Shown one piece after another: positions 1 through 5,938 of a stretch of DNA of 5,938 bases. A program made the translations under genes and the position numbers. The DNA comes from an uncultured Corynebacterium sp. (GTDB lineage: Bacteria > Actinomycetota > Actinomycetes > Mycobacteriales > Mycobacteriaceae): NCBI RefSeq assembly GCF_937999985.1, contig NZ_CALLDG010000059.1, forward strand, positions 1-5,938. The letters run 5' to 3'. The stretch's first letter is position 1. The number at the start of each line of letters is the position of its first letter. The notes under the pieces were generated by a model. That model was given only the letters and a program-made list of their open reading frames with translations. It was not told the DNA's origin and searched no databases.

Positions 1-320
<320 letters not shown>

Positions 321-453
321 ATTTGTGTGCTAGGTTTGTGATTTCTTGTCGCATGAGTGTGTGCTCGCGTTTGTTATGCAGTGTCTGGAACGGCACGACA
401 CACCAGCAAACCTTTGGGTTTGGTTGGGTGTGTGTTTTGTTCTGAATTGGTTT
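321..453 (+). other. 23S-5S internal transcribed spacer
   Basis: This spacer of about 133 nt is T/G-rich, unlike the GC-rich genes downstream. It contains no tRNA: there is no TTCGA-type T-arm and no cloverleaf. Near its left edge ACACA 314-318 can pair with TGTGT 324-328 just at the 23S end. The right half carries a strong hairpin, listed separately. The spacer is expected to be transcribed with the rRNA precursor and removed by ribonucleases. Confidence 0.85.
398..433 (+). other. Hairpin in the 23S-5S spacer, probable processing structure
   Basis: ACACACC (398-404) pairs perfectly with GGTGTGT (427-433). After a small internal loop (405-406 against 423-426) a second stem CAAACC (407-412) pairs with GGTTTG (417-422), closing a four-base TTTG loop. 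The structure ends 20 nt before the 5S 5' end. It is not followed by a T-run typical of a terminator, so an RNase recognition or spacing role in rRNA maturation is more likely; that role is inferred. Confidence 0.6.
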
Positions 454-570
454 GTCGGTGGTTGTTAGCGGTGGGGTCACGCCCGGTCCCATTCCGAACC
501 CGGAAGCTAAGCCTACCTGCGCTGATGGTACTGCACCTGGGAGGGTGTGGGAGAGTAAGTCACCGCCGGC
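454..570 (+). rRNA. rrf: 5S ribosomal RNA
   Basis: The core ACGCCCGGTCCCATTCCGAA (479-498), followed by CCCGGAAGCTAAGCC (499-513) and GATGGTACTGCA (523-534), is the actinobacterial 5S signature. The ends are set by helix I: 454-462 (GTCGGTGGT) pairs over nine positions with 562-570 (ACCGCCGGC), allowing G-U pairs. This gives 117 nt, close to the usual 117-120. The mature ends may differ by one or two bases. It is the last gene of the rRNA operon. Confidence 0.95.
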
Positions 571-589
571 ACTAAAACTAAAGAAGAAG

Positions 590-647
590 TGGGGTGTGGG
601 TCGTTGTAACCTTTCAAAGGTTGCAGCAACCCACACCTCATTTTTTT
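590..647 (+). terminator. Rho-independent terminator of the rRNA operon
   Basis: GGGGTGTGG (591-599) pairs with CCACACCTC (631-639), with one G-U pair. Inside it GTTG (603-606) pairs with CAAC (627-630), and AACCTTT (608-614) pairs with AAAGGTT (616-622) around a very tight tip. The stem is followed at once by seven Ts (641-647). It lies 20 nt after 5S and should separate the rRNA operon from the downstream protein operon. Confidence 0.93.
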
Positions 648-702
648 ATGCCTTAACTCACTGCGGCGGAAAAGTAGGCGTCAATAGCAAAAAACAACAC
701 CA

Positions 703-732
703 TTGCGCCTCCGCATCAAGCGAAACTAAGAT
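703..732 (+). promoter_or_regulatory. Probable vegetative sigma promoter for the downstream operon
   Basis: TTGCGC (703-708) and TAAGAT (727-732) are separated by 18 bp, resembling -35 and -10 hexamers of the housekeeping sigma factor. The predicted start is near G739, giving a leader of about 62 nt before the ATG at 801. An imperfect inverted repeat (TGCGG 662-666 and AGGCG 676-680 against CGCCTCCGCA 706-715) overlaps the -35 and could be an operator, or chance. The whole 648-800 gap otherwise holds no gene. Confidence 0.5.
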
Positions 733-800
733 TGATAAGGTTCACGGGACGGGCCCTAGAACCCGAAAAGACGAAGACGACGGAAGGTAAACCCCCAAGA

Positions 801-1709
801 ATGGCTGAAAACTCAAGCAACAATCGCGGACGCGGTGGCCGGCCCCAGGGGGAGGGCAAATTCCGCAACAAGGGCGGCTTCAAGCCCAACCGCGGCGGCC
901 GCCCCAACCGCAACTCCAACAAAAAGCGCGGCTCCAACTGGGAAACCCAGCGCGGCCCACACAGCGGCCCGCAGCGAGCCGGCTACCGCGAAGAGCGCCT
1001 CAACAAGCGGCTCAACGAACCAGAGGTTCCCAAGGATCTCGACCCGAAGGAGCTTGATCCTTCCGTACGCCAGGAACTCCGCAGCCTCTCCAAGGACAAT
1101 GCCGACATGGTGGCAAAGCACCTGATCATGGCTGCAACACTCCTGGACGACGAACCGGAGAAGGCCCTCGCCCACGCCCGCGCCGCCAAGGACCGCGCCG
1201 GTCGCGTCTCCGTCGCCCGCGAAACCTGCGGCATCGTCGCCTACCACGCAGGCGAATGGAAGGAAGCCATTTCCGAGCTGCGCGCCGCCCGCCGCATGGC
1301 AGGCGGCCCCGGACTGCTGCCCGTCCTCGCCGACGCGGAACGCGGCCTCGGTCGGCCCGAGAAGGCTTTGGAAGTTGCCAACGACCCGCAGGCCGACAAG
1401 CTGGATGCCGAATCCAAGGCAGAGCTGGCCATCGTCGTCGCCGGCGCCCACCAGGATCTCGGCCAGTCCGACGAAGCCCTGCTGGCCTTGGAAGCTCAGC
1501 TGGAGAACGCTGAAGCCCCGGACGTAACCCGCATGCGTCTGTACTACGCATACGCAGACGCGCTGGCCACCGCCAAGCGCAACGACGAGGCCATTGACTG
1601 GTTCACCCGTGCAGGCGAAATGGATACCGAGGAAGTCCTGGACGTCCCGGACCGCCTGGCCGAGCTGGGCGCGGACCCCAACGGTGCAGATCAGAGCAAG
1701 GATAAGTAG
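801..1709 (+). CDS. TPR-like repeat protein with an Arg/Gly/Asn-rich N-terminal tail
   Basis: The product is 302 residues with no assigned biochemical function. Residues 1 to about 65 are low-complexity and strongly basic, rich in Arg, Gly and Asn with RGG-like units (for example RGRGGRP at 9-15 and NRGGRPNRN at 30-38), and should be disordered; similar tails often bind RNA. From about 85 to 290 the chain is predicted helical with TPR-like helix pairs, for example ARETCGIVAYHAGEWKEAIS (139-158) and LYYAYADALATAKRNDEAID (247-266). There is no signal peptide or membrane segment, so it should be cytoplasmic. By position it corresponds to Rv1691 of M. tuberculosis. I chose ATG 801 over the upstream in-frame TTG at 732, because TTG 732 overlaps the predicted -10 box and has no ribosome site. 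The site before 801 is weak (GGAAGG 782-787, 13 nt away). It is the first gene of the operon. A scaffold or RNA-linked role is possible but only inferred. Confidence 0.88.
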   Translation: MAENSSNNRGRGGRPQGEGKFRNKGGFKPNRGGRPNRNSNKKRGSNWETQRGPHSGPQRAGYREERLNKRLNEPEVPKDLDPKELDPSVRQELRSLSKDNADMVAKHLIMAATLLDDEPEKALAHARAAKDRAGRVSVARETCGIVAYHAGEWKEAISELRAARRMAGGPGLLPVLADAERGLGRPEKALEVANDPQADKLDAESKAELAIVVAGAHQDLGQSDEALLALEAQLENAEAPDVTRMRLYYAYADALATAKRNDEAIDWFTRAGEMDTEEVLDVPDRLAELGADPNGADQSKDK

Positions 1710-1712
1710 CCC

Positions 1713-2720
1713 ATGGTCCACCCGCTGCTGGATAACTACGACGCTTTACTGGCGGACCTCGACGGCACCGTGTTCTCTGGCCACACCCCGATTCCTGGCG
1801 CGGCAGAAGGCTTGGCAGGCCGCAAGGTCATGTACGTGACCAACAATGCCTCGCGCGCCCCGCAGCAGGTCGCCGAGCACCTGAACTCCATGGGCTTCCC
1901 GGCTAAAGCGGAAGAGGTAGTTACCTCCGCGATGGCCGCCTGCGACCTGGGAAAGCGCTACATCGCAGAGTGCGGCATCGAAAGCCCGGTGGCCTACGTG
2001 ATCGGCCACGACTCTTTCAAGCAGTTGGTGGCCGACGCTGGCTTTGAGGTCACAGAGACCGCCGACGACCAGCCGCATGTTGTTTTCCACGGCCACAGCC
2101 CGGACAACAACTGGGCACGCCTCTCTGAGGGCGCCCTGGCCATCCAGCGCGGAGCCCGCTACTTTGCCTCCAACTTGGATACGACCTTGCCCTCCGAGCG
2201 CGGATTCCTGGTCGGCAACGGTTCTATGGTCGCAGCCGTGACTTCCGCCACGGGAGTTACCCCCGAATCCGCCGGCAAGCCCGGTCCCGCTATGTTCGAG
2301 GTCGCCGCCCGCCGCGTCGGTTCTACTAAGCCCCTGGCCGTCGGCGATCGTCTGGATACCGACATCGCCGGTGGTAACGCCGCGGGGATGGACACGCTCT
2401 GCACCGTCACTGGGGTGTCTACCCACACCGATATTATTGACGCCCCTTCGTCCCACCGACCCACGTTTATTGCAGGTAACCTACGCGACCACCTGACCGG
2501 CTGGTCCGCGAGCGTGGACGAGGGAACTAACCGCATCCGCGTGACCGCCGGCGAGCTGGGAGACGTGGAAGTCATGGCCGCCGAAGCGTTGGCCGTGGCT
2601 GCTCCGCTGGCGTGGAAGCTGATCGACGACCCGGAGATCCCGCAGATCACTCGGGCCGAGAACATCGACTTTGTAGGCGCAGACGCGCAAGCCGTGGAGG
2701 CTTTGGGAGGTTGGAAGTAA
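1713..2720 (+). CDS. HAD-IIA family phosphatase, likely glycerol-3-phosphate phosphatase type
   Basis: This 335-residue cytoplasmic protein is a haloacid-dehalogenase hydrolase of subclass IIA (NagD-like). All four motifs are present: I is LADLDGTVF with nucleophile D15 and acid D17; II is VTNNASR with T43; III is the lysine of GKPGP, K189; IV is GDRLDTDIAGG with D212 and D217 for Mg2+. The cap lies between motifs II and III, as expected for class IIA. About 75 residues follow the HAD core (roughly 260-335), matching the extra C-terminal domain described for Rv1692, sometimes called GNAT-like. Rv1692, which sits at the same place in M. tuberculosis, was reported to dephosphorylate glycerol 3-phosphate in polar-head recycling. 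That substrate is inferred here from position and architecture, and other sugar or polyol phosphates are possible. The ATG lies 3 nt after the previous stop, with AAGGA at 1698-1702 as ribosome site. Confidence 0.92.
   Translation: MVHPLLDNYDALLADLDGTVFSGHTPIPGAAEGLAGRKVMYVTNNASRAPQQVAEHLNSMGFPAKAEEVVTSAMAACDLGKRYIAECGIESPVAYVIGHDSFKQLVADAGFEVTETADDQPHVVFHGHSPDNNWARLSEGALAIQRGARYFASNLDTTLPSERGFLVGNGSMVAAVTSATGVTPESAGKPGPAMFEVAARRVGSTKPLAVGDRLDTDIAGGNAAGMDTLCTVTGVSTHTDIIDAPSSHRPTFIAGNLRDHLTGWSASVDEGTNRIRVTAGELGDVEVMAAEALAVAAPLAWKLIDDPEIPQITRAENIDFVGADAQAVEALGGWK
2705..2710 (+). promoter_or_regulatory. Ribosome-binding site that sets the GTG start at 2721
   Basis: GGGAGG lies inside the last codons of the phosphatase gene, 10 nt before GTG 2721. 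The next in-frame start, ATG 2748, has no comparable purine tract at a usual distance, so GTG 2721 is preferred. Confidence 0.65.
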
Positions 2721-2897
2721 GTGGGCGAGGGGCAACCGAAACCTTCGATGCTGTCGGGGGACAGTAGGCGTCAACAAGAAGAGCTGGCACAGGCCGTCGA
2801 CGAGCTACTCGCGCGCGACGTCCACGGCGCCGAAGAAGCAGCAGTGCTGGAAGAAGCTCACCGGGTGGTAAACGAGGCACTCGGAGGCGAACGCTAA
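2721..2897 (+). CDS. Small acidic helical protein of unknown function (58 aa)
   Basis: GTG 2721 to TAA 2895-2897 gives 58 residues. It starts directly after the phosphatase stop codon (TAA then GTG), and its own stop overlaps the tlyA start by one base (TAATG). The product has a short N-terminus (residues 1-15) and then two predicted amphipathic helices, about 16-33 and 37-54, rich in Glu, Ala and Leu with little aromatic content, as in LAQAVDELLARD and EEAAVLEEAHRVV. It has no signal peptide, membrane segment, cysteines or known motif. M. tuberculosis has a small protein (Rv1693) in the same slot, which from memory is also about 58 residues; this argues for a real gene kept in place, not a chance frame. 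A helical hairpin that binds a neighbour's product is conceivable but unproven. Confidence 0.8.
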   Translation: MGEGQPKPSMLSGDSRRQQEELAQAVDELLARDVHGAEEAAVLEEAHRVVNEALGGER

Positions 2898-3748
2898 TGG
2901 CCAAGAGGGGGTCGAAGCTGCAGCGGCTGGATGCGGAGCTGGTGGCGCGGAAGATTGCCCGCAGTCGCGAGCATGCCCAGGAGATGATCAAGGCCGGGCG
3001 CGTGACCGTAAACGGCATGCTGGCGAAGAAGCCGGCCAGCGGCGTGGACGGGAACGTATCCATCAAGGTCGCAGAATCCGAGGACGACCGCTGGGCCAGC
3101 CGTGGCGCACACAAGCTGCTGGGAGCACTTGAGGCCTTCGAGCCGCGGGGCCTCAGCGTGGAGGGCAAGACCGTCCTGGATGCAGGCGCCTCCACCGGCG
3201 GGTTTACGGATGTGTGCCTGGACCGCGGCGCTGCGAAGGTGAAGGCAGTGGACGTGGGCTATGGCCAGCTGATCTGGCGGCTGCAGAACGACGACCGGGT
3301 GGACGTCATGGATCGCACGAACGTGCGCACCCTCACACCCGAAGACCTCGGCGGCCAGGTGGACCTGATGGTCGGGGACTTGAGCTTTATTTCCATCCGC
3401 TTGGTGCTGCCCGCGCTGGCCGCGTGCGTGAAGGAAGGCGGGGATCTGCTGCCGATGGTGAAGCCGCAGTTCGAGGTCGGCAAGGATCGCCTGGGCCACG
3501 GAGGGGTGGTGCGTAGCCCCGAATTGCGTGCGGAAGTGACCCGCGAGGTGGCCGTCGAAGCGATGAAGTATGGTTTGAGTACGAAGGCCGTTGTCGCCTC
3601 TCCGCTGCCGGGGCCGAGCGGCAATGTTGAGTATTTTCTCTGGTTGGTCAAGGACAGTGCTGCGGTTTCACCTAGCATGGTTGAAGAGGCTGACTACACC
3701 GGCCTGGACGAGATGATTGCAACCGCCATTAAGGAGGGCCCGCAGTGA
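2897..3748 (+). CDS. tlyA: TlyA family rRNA (cytidine-2'-O)-methyltransferase
   Basis: TlyA uses S-adenosylmethionine to 2'-O-methylate cytidine in rRNA: 23S C1920 and, in long-N-terminus (type II) members, also 16S C1409 at the subunit interface. Loss of these methyls gives capreomycin and viomycin resistance in mycobacteria. The 283-residue product has an S4 RNA-binding domain (about 8-57, with LDAELVARKIARSREHAQEM and AGRVTVNG) and an FtsJ/RrmJ-type Rossmann domain (about 67-250). The SAM-binding motif is DAGASTGGFTD (95-105). The catalytic K-D-K-E set is visible as K73 (RGAHKL), D161 (VGDLSF), K189 (MVKPQF) and E245 (GNVEYF). The complete S4 domain points to type II. The linker before SRGAHKL reads DRWA where M. 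tuberculosis has RAWV. ATG 2897 has GGAGG at 2883-2887, 9 nt away. An older haemolysin annotation exists for the family, but the methyltransferase role is well supported. Confidence 0.97.
   Translation: MAKRGSKLQRLDAELVARKIARSREHAQEMIKAGRVTVNGMLAKKPASGVDGNVSIKVAESEDDRWASRGAHKLLGALEAFEPRGLSVEGKTVLDAGASTGGFTDVCLDRGAAKVKAVDVGYGQLIWRLQNDDRVDVMDRTNVRTLTPEDLGGQVDLMVGDLSFISIRLVLPALAACVKEGGDLLPMVKPQFEVGKDRLGHGGVVRSPELRAEVTREVAVEAMKYGLSTKAVVASPLPGPSGNVEYFLWLVKDSAAVSPSMVEEADYTGLDEMIATAIKEGPQ
3731..3738 (+). promoter_or_regulatory. Strong ribosome-binding site for nadK
   Basis: AAGGAGGG lies within the end of tlyA, 6 nt before GTG 3745. It is the best Shine-Dalgarno match in the operon and fixes the GTG start that overlaps the tlyA stop (GTGA). 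Confidence 0.85.
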
Positions 3749-4734
3749 CCACACCGGGGACTGACCACGCCGCGGATCAGGGCGCGGATACTGGTGACAA
3801 GGGCACCGAGGCTACTTCGGGCGCGAAGACCGAGCGCGAGGTTCTGCTGGTTGCGCACACCGGTGTGCACGAGAACCTGGGCCTGGCGGCGGAGGCAGCG
3901 TCGCGCCTGCAGAAGGGTGGCATCAACGTTCGCGTGATGGCCACCGCCGATCCTGCTCCGGTTGCTCGCCACGAGATTCTGGGGCGCTTCAAGCGCTTCG
4001 GCCACACCAAGGAAGCCGCCACGGGCGTGGAGATGGTGATCGTCCTGGGCGGCGATGGCACCTTCCTGCGCGCAGCCGACATTGCGCACTCCGCGGACGT
4101 GCCGGTGCTGGGCATCAACATGGGCCACATTGGTTTCCTCGCGGAGTGGGAGCAGGAATCCCTGCAGGAGGCTGTGGACCGCGTGATCAACCGCGATTAC
4201 CGCATCGAAGACCGCATGACCCTGTCGATTACCGCCCGCGACATGGACGGCCGTGTGCTGGGCACGGGCTGGGCGCTGAATGAATGCTCTGTGGAGAACC
4301 TGAACCGCCAGGGTGTGCTGGATACGATCCTGGAGGTCGACGAGCGCCCTGTTTCTTCGTTCGGTTGTGACGGTGTTTTGGTATCGACGCCCACAGGTTC
4401 CACCGCCTATGCCTTCAGCGCAGGTGGCCCGGTTCTGTGGCCGGAGCTAGATGCGATTCTGGTGGTAACCAGCAACGCGCACACGCTCTTTAGCCGCCCG
4501 CTGGTGGTCTCCCCGAACTCGATGGTGGCAGTGGAGACGAACCCGTCGACCTCGCCCGCGACCGTGGTGATGGATGGTTTCCGCCAGATCCACATGCCCC
4601 CGGGAGCGCGCGTGGAGATCCGCCGTGGCCCGCAGCCGGTGCGCTGGGTGCGCCTGGATTCCGCGCCGTTTACCGACCGCCTGGTACACAAGTTCCGCCT
4701 GCCCGTGACGGGCTGGAGGGGTCCACGCCACTAG
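3745..4734 (+). CDS. nadK: NAD kinase
   Basis: NAD kinase phosphorylates the 2'-hydroxyl of NAD to make NADP, using ATP and, in actinobacterial enzymes, also polyphosphate; it is essential and cytoplasmic. The 329-residue product shows the family marks in order: GGDGT at 102-106 (phosphate donor and catalytic Asp), GINMGHIGFLAE at 123-134, NE at 179-180 in the NAD-binding site, STPTGSTAY at 214-222, and an SNAHTLFSRP segment at 243-252 in place of the common NPHTL-type block. Residues 1-30 are Thr/Gly/Asp-rich and likely disordered, which makes the protein slightly longer than typical (about 290-310). The gene overlaps the tlyA stop by 4 nt (GTGA), so coupled translation is expected. It is also called ppnK in older annotations. 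No key residue appears lost. Confidence 0.97.
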   Translation: MTTPGTDHAADQGADTGDKGTEATSGAKTEREVLLVAHTGVHENLGLAAEAASRLQKGGINVRVMATADPAPVARHEILGRFKRFGHTKEAATGVEMVIVLGGDGTFLRAADIAHSADVPVLGINMGHIGFLAEWEQESLQEAVDRVINRDYRIEDRMTLSITARDMDGRVLGTGWALNECSVENLNRQGVLDTILEVDERPVSSFGCDGVLVSTPTGSTAYAFSAGGPVLWPELDAILVVTSNAHTLFSRPLVVSPNSMVAVETNPSTSPATVVMDGFRQIHMPPGARVEIRRGPQPVRWVRLDSAPFTDRLVHKFRLPVTGWRGPRH

Positions 4735-4736
4735 TA

Positions 4737-5938
4737 ATGCTGCACGAACTACACATTCGTAACCTCGGCGTGATCGAGGAGGCGACGGCGGAGTTTTCCA
4801 CGGGCTTGAGCGTTGTCACCGGCGAGACCGGTGCGGGTAAAACGATGGTCGTCAGCTCCCTGCGTTTGCTTTCCGGGCACCGTGCGGACGCCTCCCGCGT
4901 GCGCAATGGCGCGGACAGGGCCAGCGTGGAGGGGATTTTCTCTGCGGATTCCGCCGCCGTGGATGAGCTGGTTGAGCAGGTCGGCGGGTATGTCGACGAT
5001 GGGGAGGTTATCGCTTCCCGTACGGTGAACGCCACGGGGCGTTCCCGCGCGCATCTGGCGGGCAAGACTGTGGCTGCGGGCGTGCTGGGAGAGTTCGCCG
5101 GGCACGTCATTACGATCCACGGGCAGAACGATCAGCTGCGGCTTCTGGATCCGGTGCGTCAGCTCGGCGCTTTGGATGACTACGCGGGGCTGGGGGAGAA
5201 GGTCGCCACCTACCAGGCTCGCCGCGCTGAGTGGCTGCGTTTGGATAAGGATTTGCGCCGCCGCATGGAGGCGCGCCGCGACCTGGCCCTGGAGAGCGAA
5301 ACTCTGCAGCGCGCGGTGGAAGCGATAGACGAGATCGATCCGCAGCCGGGCGAGGACGTGGAGGTTAAGGCGCAGATCAAGCGCCTGCAGGCCGCGGATG
5401 ATATTCGCGCGGGTCTGCAACGTGCCCAGGCGGCCCTGGACGGCATGGATGGCCTGTCCGGGGATGATTTCGGCGATTCCGAAGGCGCCAGTGCACTGGT
5501 CGGGCAGGCGACTAACGAGCTGACCAACCTGACGGATACCGAGGCGGAGGGCGGCAACCTTGCCGACTTGGCGGACCGGCTGGGCGAGGTGAGCGTGCTG
5601 CTGGCCGACATTTCCTCCGAGATCGGGCAGGCGCTGCTGGACGTTCCCGACCCCGATGAGCTGGACGGGCTGCTGCAGCGCCAGACCCAGCTGCGAGAGC
5701 TGCGGAAGTATGCCGTGGATGTGGATGGGGCGCTGGCGTGGCGCGATCAGGCGCGCGAGCGTCTGGAGTCCATGGACGTTTCCGATGAGGCGCTGCAGAA
5801 GCTGCAGGACGATGTCGCGGCTGCGCGGGATGCGGCGCGCGCGGTGGCTGAGGAGTTGTCTTCGGCGCGCGTGAGGGCGTCCAAAAAATTTTCGAAAGCT
5901 GTCACCGAAGAGATCCGGGGCCTGCACATGTCGGCCGA
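4737..5938 (+). CDS. recN: DNA repair protein RecN, N-terminal part (runs off the window)
   Basis: RecN is an SMC-like ATPase that acts early at DNA double-strand breaks with RecA-dependent recombination. The first 400 codons are present and the frame is open at the right edge; RecN proteins are usually about 550-590 residues, so Walker B and the second ATPase half lie outside. The Walker A motif GETGAGKT is at 29-36, preceded by the typical start MLHELHIRNLGVIEEA. The RecN-type HGQNDQ signature is at 128-133. From about 150 onward the chain is a heptad-like, charged coiled coil (for example 165-205 and 315-380), with an acidic linker near 240-270. ATG 4737 is supported by the conserved N-terminus. 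The nearest good ribosome site, GGAGG 4715-4719, is 17 nt away, so initiation may depend on ribosomes finishing nadK 2 nt upstream. In actinobacteria recN is often under SOS control, but no LexA-like box is visible directly before this gene. Confidence 0.97.
   Translation, partial: MLHELHIRNLGVIEEATAEFSTGLSVVTGETGAGKTMVVSSLRLLSGHRADASRVRNGADRASVEGIFSADSAAVDELVEQVGGYVDDGEVIASRTVNATGRSRAHLAGKTVAAGVLGEFAGHVITIHGQNDQLRLLDPVRQLGALDDYAGLGEKVATYQARRAEWLRLDKDLRRRMEARRDLALESETLQRAVEAIDEIDPQPGEDVEVKAQIKRLQAADDIRAGLQRAQAALDGMDGLSGDDFGDSEGASALVGQATNELTNLTDTEAEGGNLADLADRLGEVSVLLADISSEIGQALLDVPDPDELDGLLQRQTQLRELRKYAVDVDGALAWRDQARERLESMDVSDEALQKLQDDVAAARDAARAVAEELSSARVRASKKFSKAVTEEIRGLHMSA

Noticed and set aside
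321..453. A tRNA in the 23S-5S spacer
   Set aside because: No T-arm consensus, no anticodon arm and no CCA-ready acceptor stem can be found.
732..800. TTG 732 as start of the TPR gene (23 extra residues)
   Set aside because: The TTG overlaps the predicted -10 hexamer and lacks a ribosome site; ATG 801 begins a cleaner N-terminus.
813..1721. A 302-codon open frame antisense to the TPR gene
   Set aside because: It is the mirror of a GC-biased gene, with low-complexity translation and no ribosome site or motif.
673..2774. A 12-base direct repeat AGTAGGCGTCAA at 673-684 and 2763-2774
   Set aside because: One such match is expected by chance in about 6 kb, and the copies lie in unrelated contexts (promoter region and inside a gene).
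5883..5892. A6T4 tract in recN as a programmed frameshift site
   Set aside because: In the reading frame it gives AAA AAA TTT, which does not fit the X XXY YYZ slippery pattern, and the frame stays open on both sides.
4749..5927. A long open frame (392 codons) antisense to recN
   Set aside because: GC-rich codon bias of recN keeps the antisense frame open. The sense frame has clear RecN motifs, and the antisense translation shows no recognisable domain.

Overview
The window is GC-rich actinobacterial chromosome, most likely Corynebacterium or a close relative in the Mycobacteriales. The evidence is gene order plus protein character. Downstream of an rRNA operon lie, all on the + strand, a TPR-type protein, a HAD-IIA phosphatase, a 58-residue small protein, TlyA, NAD kinase and RecN. 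From memory this is the order of Rv1691-Rv1692-Rv1693-Rv1694(tlyA)-Rv1695(nadK/ppnK)-Rv1696(recN) in Mycobacterium tuberculosis. The species cannot be named from the sequence alone.

Layout. Positions 1-320 are the 3' end of a 23S rRNA, including the end of the peptidyl-transferase region and the sarcin-ricin loop. Positions 321-453 are a 23S-5S spacer without a tRNA but with a strong hairpin. Positions 454-570 are a 5S rRNA with a 9-bp closing stem. A strong stem followed by seven Ts (590-647) ends the rRNA operon. Positions 648-800 hold a probable promoter (TTGCGC, 18 bp, TAAGAT) and a leader of about 62 nt. Six genes then run without a usable gap: TPR protein (801-1709), HAD-IIA phosphatase (1713-2720), small protein (2721-2897), tlyA (2897-3748), nadK (3745-4734) and recN (4737 to beyond the right edge). 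Junctions are 3 nt, 0 nt, a 1-nt overlap, a 4-nt overlap and 2 nt, so one transcript with translational coupling is likely.

Functions. TlyA 2'-O-methylates rRNA cytidines, NAD kinase makes NADP, RecN is an SMC-like double-strand-break repair ATPase, and the HAD protein belongs to the glycerol-3-phosphate phosphatase (Rv1692) group. The TPR protein and the small protein have no function I can assign. I see no mobile element, CRISPR array, phage or defence genes, and no clear sign of horizontal transfer. This looks like conserved core chromosome, not a new system. The parts most worth a second look are the Arg/Gly/Asn-rich tail of the TPR protein, the conserved-position 58-residue protein, the altered TlyA interdomain linker, and the placement of an rRNA-modifying gene cluster directly behind an rRNA operon.
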